This document shows positions 51,220-59,302 of a stretch of 64,000 nt of DNA, piece by piece. Every line of letters starts with the position of its first letter. Position 1 is the stretch's first letter. The stretch is from Myxococcales bacterium. Lineage in GTDB: Bacteria > Myxococcota_A > Polyangia > Polyangiales > Polyangiaceae. Position numbers and translations under genes: made by a program. The stretch lies in NCBI GenBank assembly GCA_016706225.1, contig JADJKB010000025.1, forward strand, positions 682,001 through 746,000. The letters are read 5' to 3'. The notes beneath the pieces are model-generated. The model did no database searches and was not told where the DNA came from. It worked only from the letters and a program-made list of their open reading frames with translations.

Positions 51220-52702
51220 AAAGCGTCATCATGTGTTCCTGGCCAGTCTCTTGTGCGCGGCGCTGAGCTCGCCCCTGGCCCAGGCCGAGGAGCAACGCAT
51301 CGACGTGCGGGCCGCGGTGGCGCGGGCGCTCGTCGACAGCCCGTCTCGCCTAGCGTCGGAGCTCGAGGTGGAACGCGCCCGACAGGGTGTGCTGTCGGAA
51401 GAAGGCCGCTACTCGTACGTGTTCATCGCGGACGCCGGGTACACCCGGCAGAAGACGCCTCGGCTTGGGACGGGGGACACCGTGACGGGCTCGGTCTCCC
51501 GGAGCTACACCGTCGGCTCGGCGCTCCGGCGCAGTTTTCCGCTGGGTACGAGCGCCGAGATCCGCGTGCAAGGCGAGCGCTTCGAGAACGACGCGACGAC
51601 GGGTGCGTTGGGCGGCGGGTCGGCGAATGGCTACGGAGTCAGCACGCGGGCGTCCCTGACCCAGCCCCTGTTGCGCGGCGCGGGCACGCGGGTCGGCGAG
51701 GCCGACCTCCGAACGGCGCGCGTGCAGAAGGATCTGTCTGGCAAGACCCGCGACCGGGTGAAGAGCGAGCTCGTCCGAGACGTGGTCCTCCAGTACTGGG
51801 AGCTCTGGTATTCGGACGAAGCGCGGCGCATCGAGCGCGCAGCCCTGGCGCTCGCCAAGCAACAAGAGGCGGACACACAGGCCCGCGTGCTCCAGGGTGC
51901 CGCGGCGGAGAGCGACGTGTTCACCTTCTCGAGCCGCGTCGCGCAGCTCGAGGAGTCGGTGGTGGCGGCGGATTTGACCCAGCGCCAGCGCGCCCTGGAG
52001 CTCGCCCGGCTGATTGGTTCTCCGGATCCCGAGCGTCAGCTCGCGGCCAGCGCGACCGCACCGCCCGCCGCGGGGCCGAGCGCCACACGCGCCGACGTCG
52101 AAGCGGCGCTGCGCAAGGGGTCGGTGGAACTGGCGGAGCTCGAGGCCCAGGTGAAGCTCGCGCGCACGCGGGCCGAAGTCGCGGGGGAGTCCACGCGGCC
52201 GCGCCTCGATCTCGAAGGGTTCGTGGAGTCGCAGGGCGTGAGTGAACGCATCCCGCGGGCCGCCGCCCGAGCCGGGCAACTCGGCTGGCTCACGCTACAC
52301 GTAGGGGTGGTGTTCGAGCTGCCTCTGGATGACTCGAGGCGCAATGCCGAGAAGCGCGCGGCGTTGCTCAGCGCGCGCATCAGCGAGCACAACCTGAAGG
52401 CGGGACGAGACCGCATCACCGCAGAGGCCGCGCTGGCAGTGACGAACGAGAGTGTGGCGTCGCGTCGGGTGGCGCTGGCGGAGAAGACGCTGACGATCAC
52501 GCAGAAGGCTCACGCCGCGGAGAAGGCCCGCTTCGAGCTGGGTCAGACCTTGGCCATCGTGGTCCAGCAGGCGGAGGACGATCTGCGGCGCGCCAAGCTC
52601 CGCGTCGCGCGAGCTCGCGTCGACCTCGTCCAAGAACAGACCGTGGTGCTGCACTTGGCCGGGCGCCTGCTCGACGCGTACGCAGCGGCGCCGAGCGGGT
52701 GA
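51212..52702 (+). CDS. TolC-family outer-membrane channel protein
   Basis: A 496-residue protein with a signal peptide (LASLLCAALSSPLAQA-EE) and two repeats of long helical outer-membrane efflux domains (PF02321-type). Examples are SLTQPLLRGAGTRVGEADLRTAR and the paired GWLTLHVGVVFELPLDDSRRNA. Coiled helices dominate, as in TolC. It completes the MacAB-type pump. The preceding stress-sensor genes suggest the whole set is induced by envelope stress. Confidence 0.92.
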   Translation: MSEKRHHVFLASLLCAALSSPLAQAEEQRIDVRAAVARALVDSPSRLASELEVERARQGVLSEEGRYSYVFIADAGYTRQKTPRLGTGDTVTGSVSRSYTVGSALRRSFPLGTSAEIRVQGERFENDATTGALGGGSANGYGVSTRASLTQPLLRGAGTRVGEADLRTARVQKDLSGKTRDRVKSELVRDVVLQYWELWYSDEARRIERAALALAKQQEADTQARVLQGAAAESDVFTFSSRVAQLEESVVAADLTQRQRALELARLIGSPDPERQLAASATAPPAAGPSATRADVEAALRKGSVELAELEAQVKLARTRAEVAGESTRPRLDLEGFVESQGVSERIPRAAARAGQLGWLTLHVGVVFELPLDDSRRNAEKRAALLSARISEHNLKAGRDRITAEAALAVTNESVASRRVALAEKTLTITQKAHAAEKARFELGQTLAIVVQQAEDDLRRAKLRVARARVDLVQEQTVVLHLAGRLLDAYAAAPSG

Positions 52703-52709
52703 GCCGCGA

Positions 52710-52726
52710 AGGACGGCAGTCGTCCT
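52710..52726 (+). terminator. Weak hairpin after the efflux operon
   Basis: AGGACG and CGTCCT arms around a GCAGT loop form a 6-bp stem directly behind the TolC-like stop. No T-run follows, so intrinsic termination is doubtful. Confidence 0.3.
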
Positions 52727-52863
52727 GCGCGGTGCCCGGCTCGAGCTGCTCGGAGTTCAGCCCTCCGGCGTGCCGGTGCTCCTTTGCGGGACAGCAAGTC
52801 GGGGCATCGCTCGCGCAACCATAGCGCGACAGCCGGAAGTCTTCGGTATGCTAGTGGGCGAAG

Positions 52864-54447
52864 GTGAGCTCGACCGCGCCGTCAACCCACGCCCGGGGCT
52901 TCTTGCAGAAGCGTCTCGCGCTGATGTACCGCGTGGGCTTTGCGCTGAGTCTTGCTTTTCTGCTCGGCGTCGTCGTCGTGCGTGGGCTGATCGGCGGGGA
53001 CGTGATGACCGAGCTCCGCTCGGCCTCCCGCTGGTTTCACATCCTCGCGACGCTGGTCACGGGTGGCTTGTGGCTCGTCCTACGCGGCAGACCGCTGCCC
53101 TTCCGGACCCTGGAGTGGGTCGATGCCGTCGGCATCGTCGGACTCTCGATCCTGTTGCACCTCAACGGGGCCCTGTTTCCGATTCGAACGGTCGCCGTGT
53201 TCAACCTGGTGCTGACCACCGCAACCGCCGCCGTGCTTCGAGCGGTGGTCGTGCCGAGCACGGCTCGACGTACCCTGACGCTGGGCGTGATCACCGGCGC
53301 CTTCGCGGTGCTCGTGTTCTTCCTGTCGGCGCTCCACCCGCGCTGGCCCGTGCATCAGACGGGCCCCGCGGACTGGCCACTCCCGTTCCAGCTCATCAGC
53401 CTGCTGCTCTGGCTCGGCTGTCTGCTGGCGACGGCCACGCTGGCGTCGCGGGTCATCTTTGGTCTACGCCGCGAGGTGAGCGAGGCGCAAAAGCTCGGTC
53501 AGTACACGCTGGGCGCGAAGATCGGCGAGGGCGGAATGGGAATCGTGTACCGCGCGACCCACGCCATGCTGCGGCGCGAGACCGCGCTCAAGCTGCTGCC
53601 GCCCGACCGGATCGACGCGCAATCGGTGCGCCGCTTCGAGCGCGAGGTCGTTCAGACCGCGCGCCTTCGTCACCCGAACACGGTGGCCATCTTCGACTAC
53701 GGCCGCACGCCGGAGGGCGTCTTTTACTACGCGATGGAGTACCTGGACGGTTTGACCATCGACGAGCTGGTCGAGCGAGAGGGCCCGCTCCCGCCCGGCC
53801 GCGTGATCTGGCTGTTGTCCCAGGTGTGCGCGTCGCTCGCCGAGGCGCATCAACTCGGGCTCGTTCATCGCGACATCAAGCCCGCGAATATCATGGTCAT
53901 CGGGCACACCGCGGCCTACGACCACGTCAAGGTCCTGGACTTTGGCCTGGTCAAGACCCTCACGAAGGCTCAGGGCGACTCCTTGTCGCAAGCCGACGAG
54001 CTGACCGGTACGCCGCTCTACATGGCGCCGGAGCTGATCTCGACGCCGGACGGCGCCGAGGCGGCCAGCGACCTCTACGCGGTCGCGGCCGTCGGTTATT
54101 ACATGTTGACGGGCAAACACGTGTTCGAGGCAAAGACGGTGATCGAGGTCTGCGCCGACCACCTGCACACCGCGCCGATCCCGGTTCACACTCGGTTGGG
54201 GCGTCCGGTGCCCGCCGATCTGGAGGCGCTCATCATGCAGGGCCTGCAGAAGAAGCCCGGCGATCGGCCGCTGAGCGCCGCGGCGCTCCGCGAGTCACTC
54301 GCCGCCTGTGACATTGCAGCCTGGAGTCAGCACGACGCTCGGGTCTGGTGGGAGGCCCACGGCGTCGCCACCAATGCCACGTTCGATCCTGAGTCCGATC
54401 CCGCGAGTGCCCGGACGATCGAGGTCACCCAGCGCAGCCCGGAGTGA
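52864..54447 (+). CDS. Membrane-anchored Ser/Thr protein kinase
   Basis: The 527-residue protein begins with about five or six membrane helices (residues 20-210). A complete Hanks-type kinase domain lies at about 217-480, with P-loop GEGGMGIVY, catalytic HRDIKPANI, DFGLVK and activation-segment GTPLYMAPE, so it should be active. A tail of about 45 residues follows. Most bacterial Ser/Thr kinases have a kinase domain first and a membrane helix later, so an N-terminal polytopic domain is less usual and may act as the sensor. The GTG start follows a TATGCT box by 11 nt. Confidence 0.93.
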   Translation: MSSTAPSTHARGFLQKRLALMYRVGFALSLAFLLGVVVVRGLIGGDVMTELRSASRWFHILATLVTGGLWLVLRGRPLPFRTLEWVDAVGIVGLSILLHLNGALFPIRTVAVFNLVLTTATAAVLRAVVVPSTARRTLTLGVITGAFAVLVFFLSALHPRWPVHQTGPADWPLPFQLISLLLWLGCLLATATLASRVIFGLRREVSEAQKLGQYTLGAKIGEGGMGIVYRATHAMLRRETALKLLPPDRIDAQSVRRFEREVVQTARLRHPNTVAIFDYGRTPEGVFYYAMEYLDGLTIDELVEREGPLPPGRVIWLLSQVCASLAEAHQLGLVHRDIKPANIMVIGHTAAYDHVKVLDFGLVKTLTKAQGDSLSQADELTGTPLYMAPELISTPDGAEAASDLYAVAAVGYYMLTGKHVFEAKTVIEVCADHLHTAPIPVHTRLGRPVPADLEALIMQGLQKKPGDRPLSAAALRESLAACDIAAWSQHDARVWWEAHGVATNATFDPESDPASARTIEVTQRSPE

Positions 54448-54478
54448 CACGCCGAGCGCACCATCGAACCAGCCCGAG

Positions 54479-55102
54479 TCATCGTTCCGATTCGGCCTGC
54501 CGTAGCCGCTCTTCCAGCTCGCTGATGCGGCGGTCACGTTCGGCCAGCGCCTCGGCCACGTCCGCCGCCTCGAGCCGCTGGGGAATGTGCTGTGGGCAGT
54601 TCACGTCCCAGGCGTGCACCTCGATCACGATGGCCTGCTCCGGCTTCGCAGCGTAGCCCGCTGGCATGAGGTCAGCCAAGAGCTGGGGGTCGTCGTCGAC
54701 GACCTTCGCCCGTCCCCAGAGCTTGATCCGGCGTTGCTGGGCGTAGTCGATCAGGAACAGGTGGATCTTCGGGTTCTCGGACAGGTTACCAAGCGAGATG
54801 AACTGACGGTTGCCGCGGAAGTCGGCGAACGCCAGGGTGTGCTCGTCCAGCACACGCAAGAACCCTCGCGGCCCGCCGCGGTGCTGGATGTACGGCTGAC
54901 CCTCTGCGTTCGCGGTGCCCAGAAACACACTCGTCTGTTCGCCGATGAACGCCCTGAGCTCATCGCTGATGCCACGCGCCCAACCGCCGCCCGCCTCCAT
55001 TCGTGCGTACGCCGAGCGAGAACCTCGCTGGACCTGAAGCGCCTTGACGGCCGGGGTGAAGGCGATGTCACTCGCCAGCTTGGTCGGGTCTGTTTCGGGC
55101 AT
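54479..55102 (-). CDS. Pyridoxamine 5'-phosphate oxidase-fold protein
   Basis: A 207-residue flavin-binding split-barrel protein. The core reads FIGEQTSVFLGTANAEGQPYIQHRGGPRGFLRVLDEHTLAFADFRGNRQFISLGNL. This matches the PNPOx-like family that uses FMN or F420 and reduces or removes toxic compounds. It lacks the PdxH C-terminal substrate motif, so pyridoxal synthesis is unlikely. A C-terminal coiled segment (ALAERDRRISELEERLRQAE) is an unusual addition. ATG 55102 is preferred over upstream codons, which are not family-like. It diverges from the LysR gene and is probably its target. Confidence 0.84.
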   Translation of the reverse strand: MPETDPTKLASDIAFTPAVKALQVQRGSRSAYARMEAGGGWARGISDELRAFIGEQTSVFLGTANAEGQPYIQHRGGPRGFLRVLDEHTLAFADFRGNRQFISLGNLSENPKIHLFLIDYAQQRRIKLWGRAKVVDDDPQLLADLMPAGYAAKPEQAIVIEVHAWDVNCPQHIPQRLEAADVAEALAERDRRISELEERLRQAESER

Positions 55103-55167
55103 GAGTGCCTTTCGGACCCCAACTTGCTCCCCATTGGGTGCTGCAACAATACGCTCCCGTTGCACTG

Positions 55168-55192
55168 CACTATTGCAAATGATGCAATAGTG
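55168..55192 (+). promoter_or_regulatory. LysR operator palindrome
   Basis: CACTATTGCA and TGCAATAGTG form a perfect 10-bp inverted repeat around AATGA, ending 2 nt before the LysR GTG start. LysR-type boxes (T-N11-A) have this shape. A second AT-rich stretch lies 20 bp upstream, towards the PNPOx promoter. The position suggests autoregulation. Confidence 0.65.
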
Positions 55193-55194
55193 AG

Positions 55195-56139
55195 GTGGAC
55201 CGGATCGAGGCGATGGTCGCGTTCGTAGCCGTGGCCGACCTGCGGGGATTTGCCGCGGCCGCGCGCAAGCTTCAGCTCTCGCCACCGGCCGTCACGCGAC
55301 TGGTTGCCGGGCTCGAGGAGCGGCTCGGCACCCGCTTGCTCCAGCGTACGACTCGCTCCGTGACGCTGACTGATGCGGGCACGCGCTATCTGGAGCGAGC
55401 GCGCGGGATCCTCGCCGACATCAGCGAAGCCGAGGCCGCGGCACAGGCCGAGCGGACCGAGCCATCCGGGCGTTTGGTTCTGGCGGCGCCGAGTGTGTTC
55501 GGCCGCATGCACGTGGCGCCCGCCGTCTCCCGCTACCTGCTGCATTATCCCGAGGTCGTCGCCGAGCTGACGCTCTCGGATCGCGTGGAGAACCTCGTGG
55601 AAGATGGGATCGATGCGGCGGTGCGCATCGGCAACCTGCTCGACTCGAGCTTGGTAGCGCGCAACGTCGGGGCGACGCGGCGGGTGGTCGTAGCATCGCC
55701 CGCGTACGTCGCTCGTCACGAGAAACGCCATGGCGCCCGGTCGCTGAAGACTCCAGCGGAGCTGTCGAAGCCCGGCAGCCGCGCCGACGTGATCCAGTTC
55801 ACCGGACTCACGCCGCGCCCCGAGTGGCGCTTTGTGCGGCGGGGCAAGGAGCTGCGGGTGCCGATCAGTCCCCGATACGTCAGCAACAGCGCCGACGCTG
55901 CCATTGGCCACGCCGAGCTCGGCGGTGGTTTGACGATGGTCTTGAGCTATCAGATCGCGGAGGCCGTGCGTGCGGGACGACTTCAGATCCTCTTCGCTGA
56001 CTACGAACCGCCCCCGCTTCCGATCCACATCGTGTATCCGACCACCCGACTGCTCTCGGCGAAGGTTCGCGTGTTCGCGGAGCTGGTCATCAGCACCTGC
56101 AGCTGGCGGTTCGTGGAGCTCGAGGCTCCGGGAGGTTGA
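55195..56139 (+). CDS. LysR-family transcriptional regulator
   Basis: The 314-residue protein has the LysR winged helix at about 1-60 (MVAFVAVADLRGFAAAARKLQLSPPAVTRLVAGLE) and a two-lobe effector domain (RLVLAAPSVFGRMHVAPAVSRYL onward). The pattern of the effector domain belongs to the large LTTR group with a GMGI-like loop near 240. It is transcribed away from the PNPOx-like gene, the usual arrangement for a LysR and its target. The perfect palindrome at 55168-55192 lies over its start. The effector is unknown. Confidence 0.93.
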   Translation: MDRIEAMVAFVAVADLRGFAAAARKLQLSPPAVTRLVAGLEERLGTRLLQRTTRSVTLTDAGTRYLERARGILADISEAEAAAQAERTEPSGRLVLAAPSVFGRMHVAPAVSRYLLHYPEVVAELTLSDRVENLVEDGIDAAVRIGNLLDSSLVARNVGATRRVVVASPAYVARHEKRHGARSLKTPAELSKPGSRADVIQFTGLTPRPEWRFVRRGKELRVPISPRYVSNSADAAIGHAELGGGLTMVLSYQIAEAVRAGRLQILFADYEPPPLPIHIVYPTTRLLSAKVRVFAELVISTCSWRFVELEAPGG

Positions 56140-56255
56140 CTCGTTCGTGCGACGCGCGCCCATCCGAGGTCAGTCCTGTGCTCGGTAACGCGCCAGGACG
56201 CCCGCGACCTTTTTTCGCACGCCCGCGGGCCAGTTCGCTACGCTGAAGAAAGCGC

Positions 56256-56606
56256 ATGACGAAGCTGGGCACCGCGTTGCTGCTCCTCGTGGTCACGAGC
56301 TGCGGCGGCGAAACCGAGTCGGATGGGGCGGGCGGCGCCGGCACGACCCTGCCATCGAACCAAACGCTGGTAGTGCGTCGGGTGTTCATGGGCGAAACAG
56401 ATCGCGAGCTCACGCCCGATCCAGACGCCTGGAAAAATTACGGGCGTGATCTGGATGGTCTCGTTTCCAACGGCTCGGAAGCGAAGCACTGCAAGACCCA
56501 ACCGGGCCCGAGCGCGGCCGCGATTCGAACCGATGGACCGGGTGGAATCGACAATGCGTGGGGCGCCCACCTGATGCCGCTGCAGTCTGGAACCGGGCTC
56601 ATGTGA
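56256..56606 (+). CDS. Short lipoprotein, probably a truncated copy of a larger family
   Basis: The 116-residue protein has lipobox TSC (LLVVTSC) and a linker. It then has a domain (RRVFMGETDRELTPDPDAWKNYGRDLDGLVS, TDGPGGIDNAWGAHLMP) that resembles the first third of larger myxobacterial lipoproteins of about 350 residues. Those continue well beyond the IDN-x-x-G motif, whereas this frame stops soon after it. The following sequence looks like GC-rich intergenic DNA. It is either a shortened functional protein or a decaying gene. Confidence 0.5.
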   Translation: MTKLGTALLLLVVTSCGGETESDGAGGAGTTLPSNQTLVVRRVFMGETDRELTPDPDAWKNYGRDLDGLVSNGSEAKHCKTQPGPSAAAIRTDGPGGIDNAWGAHLMPLQSGTGLM

Positions 56607-56715
56607 GTGAGCGAAGCGCAGTTCGGTGGGGTGCGCCCGCAGGCCAAAAGGAGAGGGGACAGCACGAGGGCACGGGCCAGGCTGACATGCCATCGACGGA
56701 CCGCCCCACTTCGCA

Positions 56716-57387
56716 TCAGGCTGCTCCGCCGCGCGCCGGCGGAACGCTCACCGGGGTCACGGTCTTCGTGGTGGGATCCAGATCGATCACCGTCGGCGGG
56801 CGCTCGCACTCCCAGGTCGTCACGTTGGCAAAAAGCGTCTCGCCGATCTGCCAGGCGCCACCATCCTCGTGGATGTGGCCAAACACGTGCAGCGCGGGGC
56901 GGACCCCCCGCACGCGAGCGAGCAAGTCGGCGCAGCCCTCGCGGCGAGCCACGGAGACCGCGTCGCCGATGCCCGCGGGCGGACCGTGGGTGATCAGCAC
57001 GTTGGTGTCCTCCGGCATTCGAGCCCACACTTCGGCCAGCGCAGCGCCCCGCGGCAGGTTGAAGGCCCAGTCGCAGAATTCGGGTTGCCACGGGCTGCCC
57101 CAGAAGCGGACGCCGCGCAGGCTCACAGCCGAGTCCTCGAGATAGCTGACCCGGGGCGGCAACAGGCGTTTTGCGCTCTCCCGCTCACGCAAGAACGCCC
57201 AGTCGTGATTGCCGGCCACCACGAGCTTTTCACGATGTGGCAGCTCTCCGAGCCAGTCCAGTGCGATGGCAAGCTCCCGCAGCTGACCCCCGCGACACAG
57301 ATCGCCGGCGTGGATCAGGACGTCGCCATCGGGAACCACGAGCTCACGATGATACAGGTGGGTATCCGCCATTGCGACGATGCGCAC
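56716..57387 (-). CDS. Calcineurin-like metallophosphoesterase
   Basis: A 223-residue metallophosphoesterase with all metal-binding motifs in order: DTH (D8, H10), GDLCRGG, GNHDW, HGPP and GHIHEDGG. The size and the compact start MRIVAMADTHLYH resemble the YfcE/rhamnogalacturonan-like single-domain group. These hydrolyse phosphodiesters or nucleotides, and the substrate cannot be told. It ends convergent to the short lipoprotein at 56256. Confidence 0.9.
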   Translation of the reverse strand: MRIVAMADTHLYHRELVVPDGDVLIHAGDLCRGGQLRELAIALDWLGELPHREKLVVAGNHDWAFLRERESAKRLLPPRVSYLEDSAVSLRGVRFWGSPWQPEFCDWAFNLPRGAALAEVWARMPEDTNVLITHGPPAGIGDAVSVARREGCADLLARVRGVRPALHVFGHIHEDGGAWQIGETLFANVTTWECERPPTVIDLDPTTKTVTPVSVPPARGGAA

Positions 57388-57542
57388 GGCGGCAGAGTAC
57401 CACTCGAACGGTCAGCCGCATCGATGGGTGAGTCGCTGCCGCAGTAGCGACACGCCGGTGAGGTGGCGGACAAGACGACGGGGACCGTTGCCCCACAACG
57501 AGTGCAGGCGGTCGCGAGCGCGGATTCGGAATGGGCAGGCAT
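57315..57542 (-). other. Weak zinc-ribbon ORF between tRNA-Val and the metallophosphoesterase gene
   Basis: ATG 57542 starts 75 codons whose first 45 contain a zinc-ribbon-like CTRCG...CRYCGSD. The rest overlaps the metallophosphoesterase start by 73 bp and is not protein-like. It may be a truncated zinc-ribbon gene or chance. Confidence 0.25.
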
Positions 57543-57628
57543 GCGTCGAGAGAGCTGGGTGCTGCCGGCGCCTGTCCTTGCGGGCGGGGCTCTCCGGCGT
57601 GCCACGCCTGGTGCTCCGATGCAGAGGA

Positions 57629-57703
57629 TGGTGGGCGCAGCAGGATTTGAACCTGCGACTTCGACCGTGTGAAGGTCGCACTCTACCGCTGAGTTATGCG
57701 CCC
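57629..57703 (-). tRNA. tRNA-Val (anticodon CAC)
   Basis: A complete cloverleaf on the minus strand. The acceptor GGGCGCA/TGCGCCC, D-arm, anticodon arm CGACC-TTCACAC-GGTCG (anticodon CAC, valine), T-arm GCAGG-TTCAAAT-CCTGC and an encoded CCA end are all present. It reads GTG codons, which are common in this GC-rich DNA. It is a single gene with no integrated element behind it. Confidence 0.97.
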
Positions 57704-57883
57704 GATCCGGCGGTCCGAGGGCCGCCGGTTCCACCCGTGACACCCACCCTGTGGGTGGTTCGCGGGAGCGGCCGTAGATAGCGCGCTCGGCGGCGTAGGG
57801 CAATGCCCCTGTCGTCCGGTCCGCCGCGGACGGCGTCCGCGAGCGCCTGGGCCGGCGCTAGCGGCGCTCCCGCGACTTCATGA

Positions 57884-57889
57884 TATAGG
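57884..57889 (+). promoter_or_regulatory. -10-like TATAGG box
   Basis: TATAGG ends 10 nt before the ATG at 57900. No Shine-Dalgarno sequence is present. Confidence 0.35.
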
Positions 57890-57899
57890 GTCGCCCCCG

Positions 57900-58616
57900 A
57901 TGTCCGAGCCCGACCTGACAGCGCTCCTCGCCGAGGTGGAAGCCGCGCGCAGGCGCGATCGTGTGATCGGACTCATGGTCATCGTGGTCGCGTTCATGGC
58001 CGGGATCGGGCTCTCCTTGTGGGCCAAGAAGGCCTCGCGCCCCGAGGTTGCGGTGCCACCGCCGCCGCCGACGACCGGGGGCATCGTCGGGTTCCCCAAC
58101 GCCGTCGACGTCGTCGGGTCATTGTCCGGAGCCCGGGCCGTCACCCAGCGCAAGATCCTGCACAGCATCTGGGCTGAAGGCGTCAAGAGCGACGGCAGCA
58201 TCGACGTCAACGCGATCTCGGGCCGCGCGCGCTACATGTTCCAGAGCCTGGAGGGCGAGGGGCCGCAGCCGGCGCGTGAGCCGGGCACGCTGCCCCGCCG
58301 CCACTACTGCGGAAAACAAACCGTACATCTCAAGAAGGAAGGCCTGATCGCCGACCCCGACGTCACCGACTATCCCTGCCCAACCGCGGTCCTCGATCCG
58401 CTGCCCGAGCCGCCTCGCTGTGACCTCAAAGAGGTCTGGGCGCACGCCATCAAACAGGGCGCGCCGAGCGATCGCATGGCGCGCATCGAGTACTATCGCG
58501 CGAAGGCCGGACCCGCGTGGCGCTTCGAGATCCCGGGCACGACTCACAAGTTCGCGCTGTACGGCGACTGTGGTCGTCAGCTCGACGAGGACGAAGCGTT
58601 CACCGCTGCACCCTGA
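57900..58616 (+). CDS. Single-pass membrane protein of unknown function
   Basis: A 238-residue protein: a short cytoplasmic segment, one membrane helix (VIGLMVIVVAFMAGIGLSLW, about 21-41) and a long extracytoplasmic part. The latter has four Cys (HYCGKQ, YPCPTA, PRCDLK, GDCGRQ) and a Pro-rich linker (PPPPPTTGG). No family is recognised. Its last 40 bp overlap the 3' end of the convergent GTPase gene. Confidence 0.75.
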   Translation: MSEPDLTALLAEVEAARRRDRVIGLMVIVVAFMAGIGLSLWAKKASRPEVAVPPPPPTTGGIVGFPNAVDVVGSLSGARAVTQRKILHSIWAEGVKSDGSIDVNAISGRARYMFQSLEGEGPQPAREPGTLPRRHYCGKQTVHLKKEGLIADPDVTDYPCPTAVLDPLPEPPRCDLKEVWAHAIKQGAPSDRMARIEYYRAKAGPAWRFEIPGTTHKFALYGDCGRQLDEDEAFTAAP

Positions 58617-59257
58617 AGCTCCGGCGTCGAGAGCGACGCGGCGGCGCGGAGCCGTAGCCAGAGCGCGTCACGGCCGAGCCCCGTCTCTGCGGAGAACCCG
58701 AGCAGCGGCAGGCCGGCCTTTTTCTGGGCCCCGGCGAGCTCGAGCTTCTGCTTCGAGAGCGGGAGTTTGTCGAGCTTGGTGGCCACGACCAGCGAGGTGA
58801 GCGGAGGGCGCGACGCGCGCGGGGGCGACGCGATCATCTCCAGCAGATCTCGGTCGTCCGACTCGAGGCCGCGCCGCACGTCGACGATGGTCACGACCGC
58901 CCGGAGCGTGGCACGCCCGAGCAGGTAGCCCTCGATCAGCTCGGCCCACGCGTCACGCTCGGTCTTGCTGCGTCGCGCGAAGCCGTAACCGGGAAGATCG
59001 ACCAGCGTGAGGCGCGCGTCGTCGGCGAGGCGCACGTCGTAGAAACCGATCTTGCGCGTGCAGCCGGGCGTTCCGCTGGTGCGGACCAGGTTCTTCCTCG
59101 ACATCAGGCAGTTGATCAGGCTGCTCTTGCCCACGTTCGAGCGCCCGGCGAACGCGACCTCGATCGAGGTCGGTGCAGGGAGTTGGTCCACCGCGGCAGC
59201 GGCCGCGGAGAAATCGGCGCCGATGACGCGGGTGGTGTCGGGGCTCACTCGGCTCAT
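58577..59257 (-). CDS. engB: Ribosome-biogenesis GTPase EngB/YsxC
   Basis: A 226-residue TRAFAC GTPase with G1 GRSNVGKSS, G2 region RTSGTPGCT, G3 DLPGYGFA and G4 TKLDKL, matching EngB, which acts in large ribosomal subunit assembly. The ATG at 59257 leaves the normal N-terminal extension (about 24 residues before the first beta strand). A Ser-rich tail ends it. It is transcribed with murJ (45-bp gap upstream), although the functions are unrelated. Confidence 0.93.
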   Translation of the reverse strand: MSRVSPDTTRVIGADFSAAAAAVDQLPAPTSIEVAFAGRSNVGKSSLINCLMSRKNLVRTSGTPGCTRKIGFYDVRLADDARLTLVDLPGYGFARRSKTERDAWAELIEGYLLGRATLRAVVTIVDVRRGLESDDRDLLEMIASPPRASRPPLTSLVVATKLDKLPLSKQKLELAGAQKKAGLPLLGFSAETGLGRDALWLRLRAAASLSTPELQGAAVNASSSSS

Positions 59258-59302
59258 GGGACGCGGAGCTTGCCGCGTCAGCCGAGGGCACGCCACGATT
59301 AA

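Noticed and set aside
57412..57681. 89-codon ORF overlapping tRNA-Val
   Set aside because: It runs through the tRNA gene, has no motifs and is a shadow.
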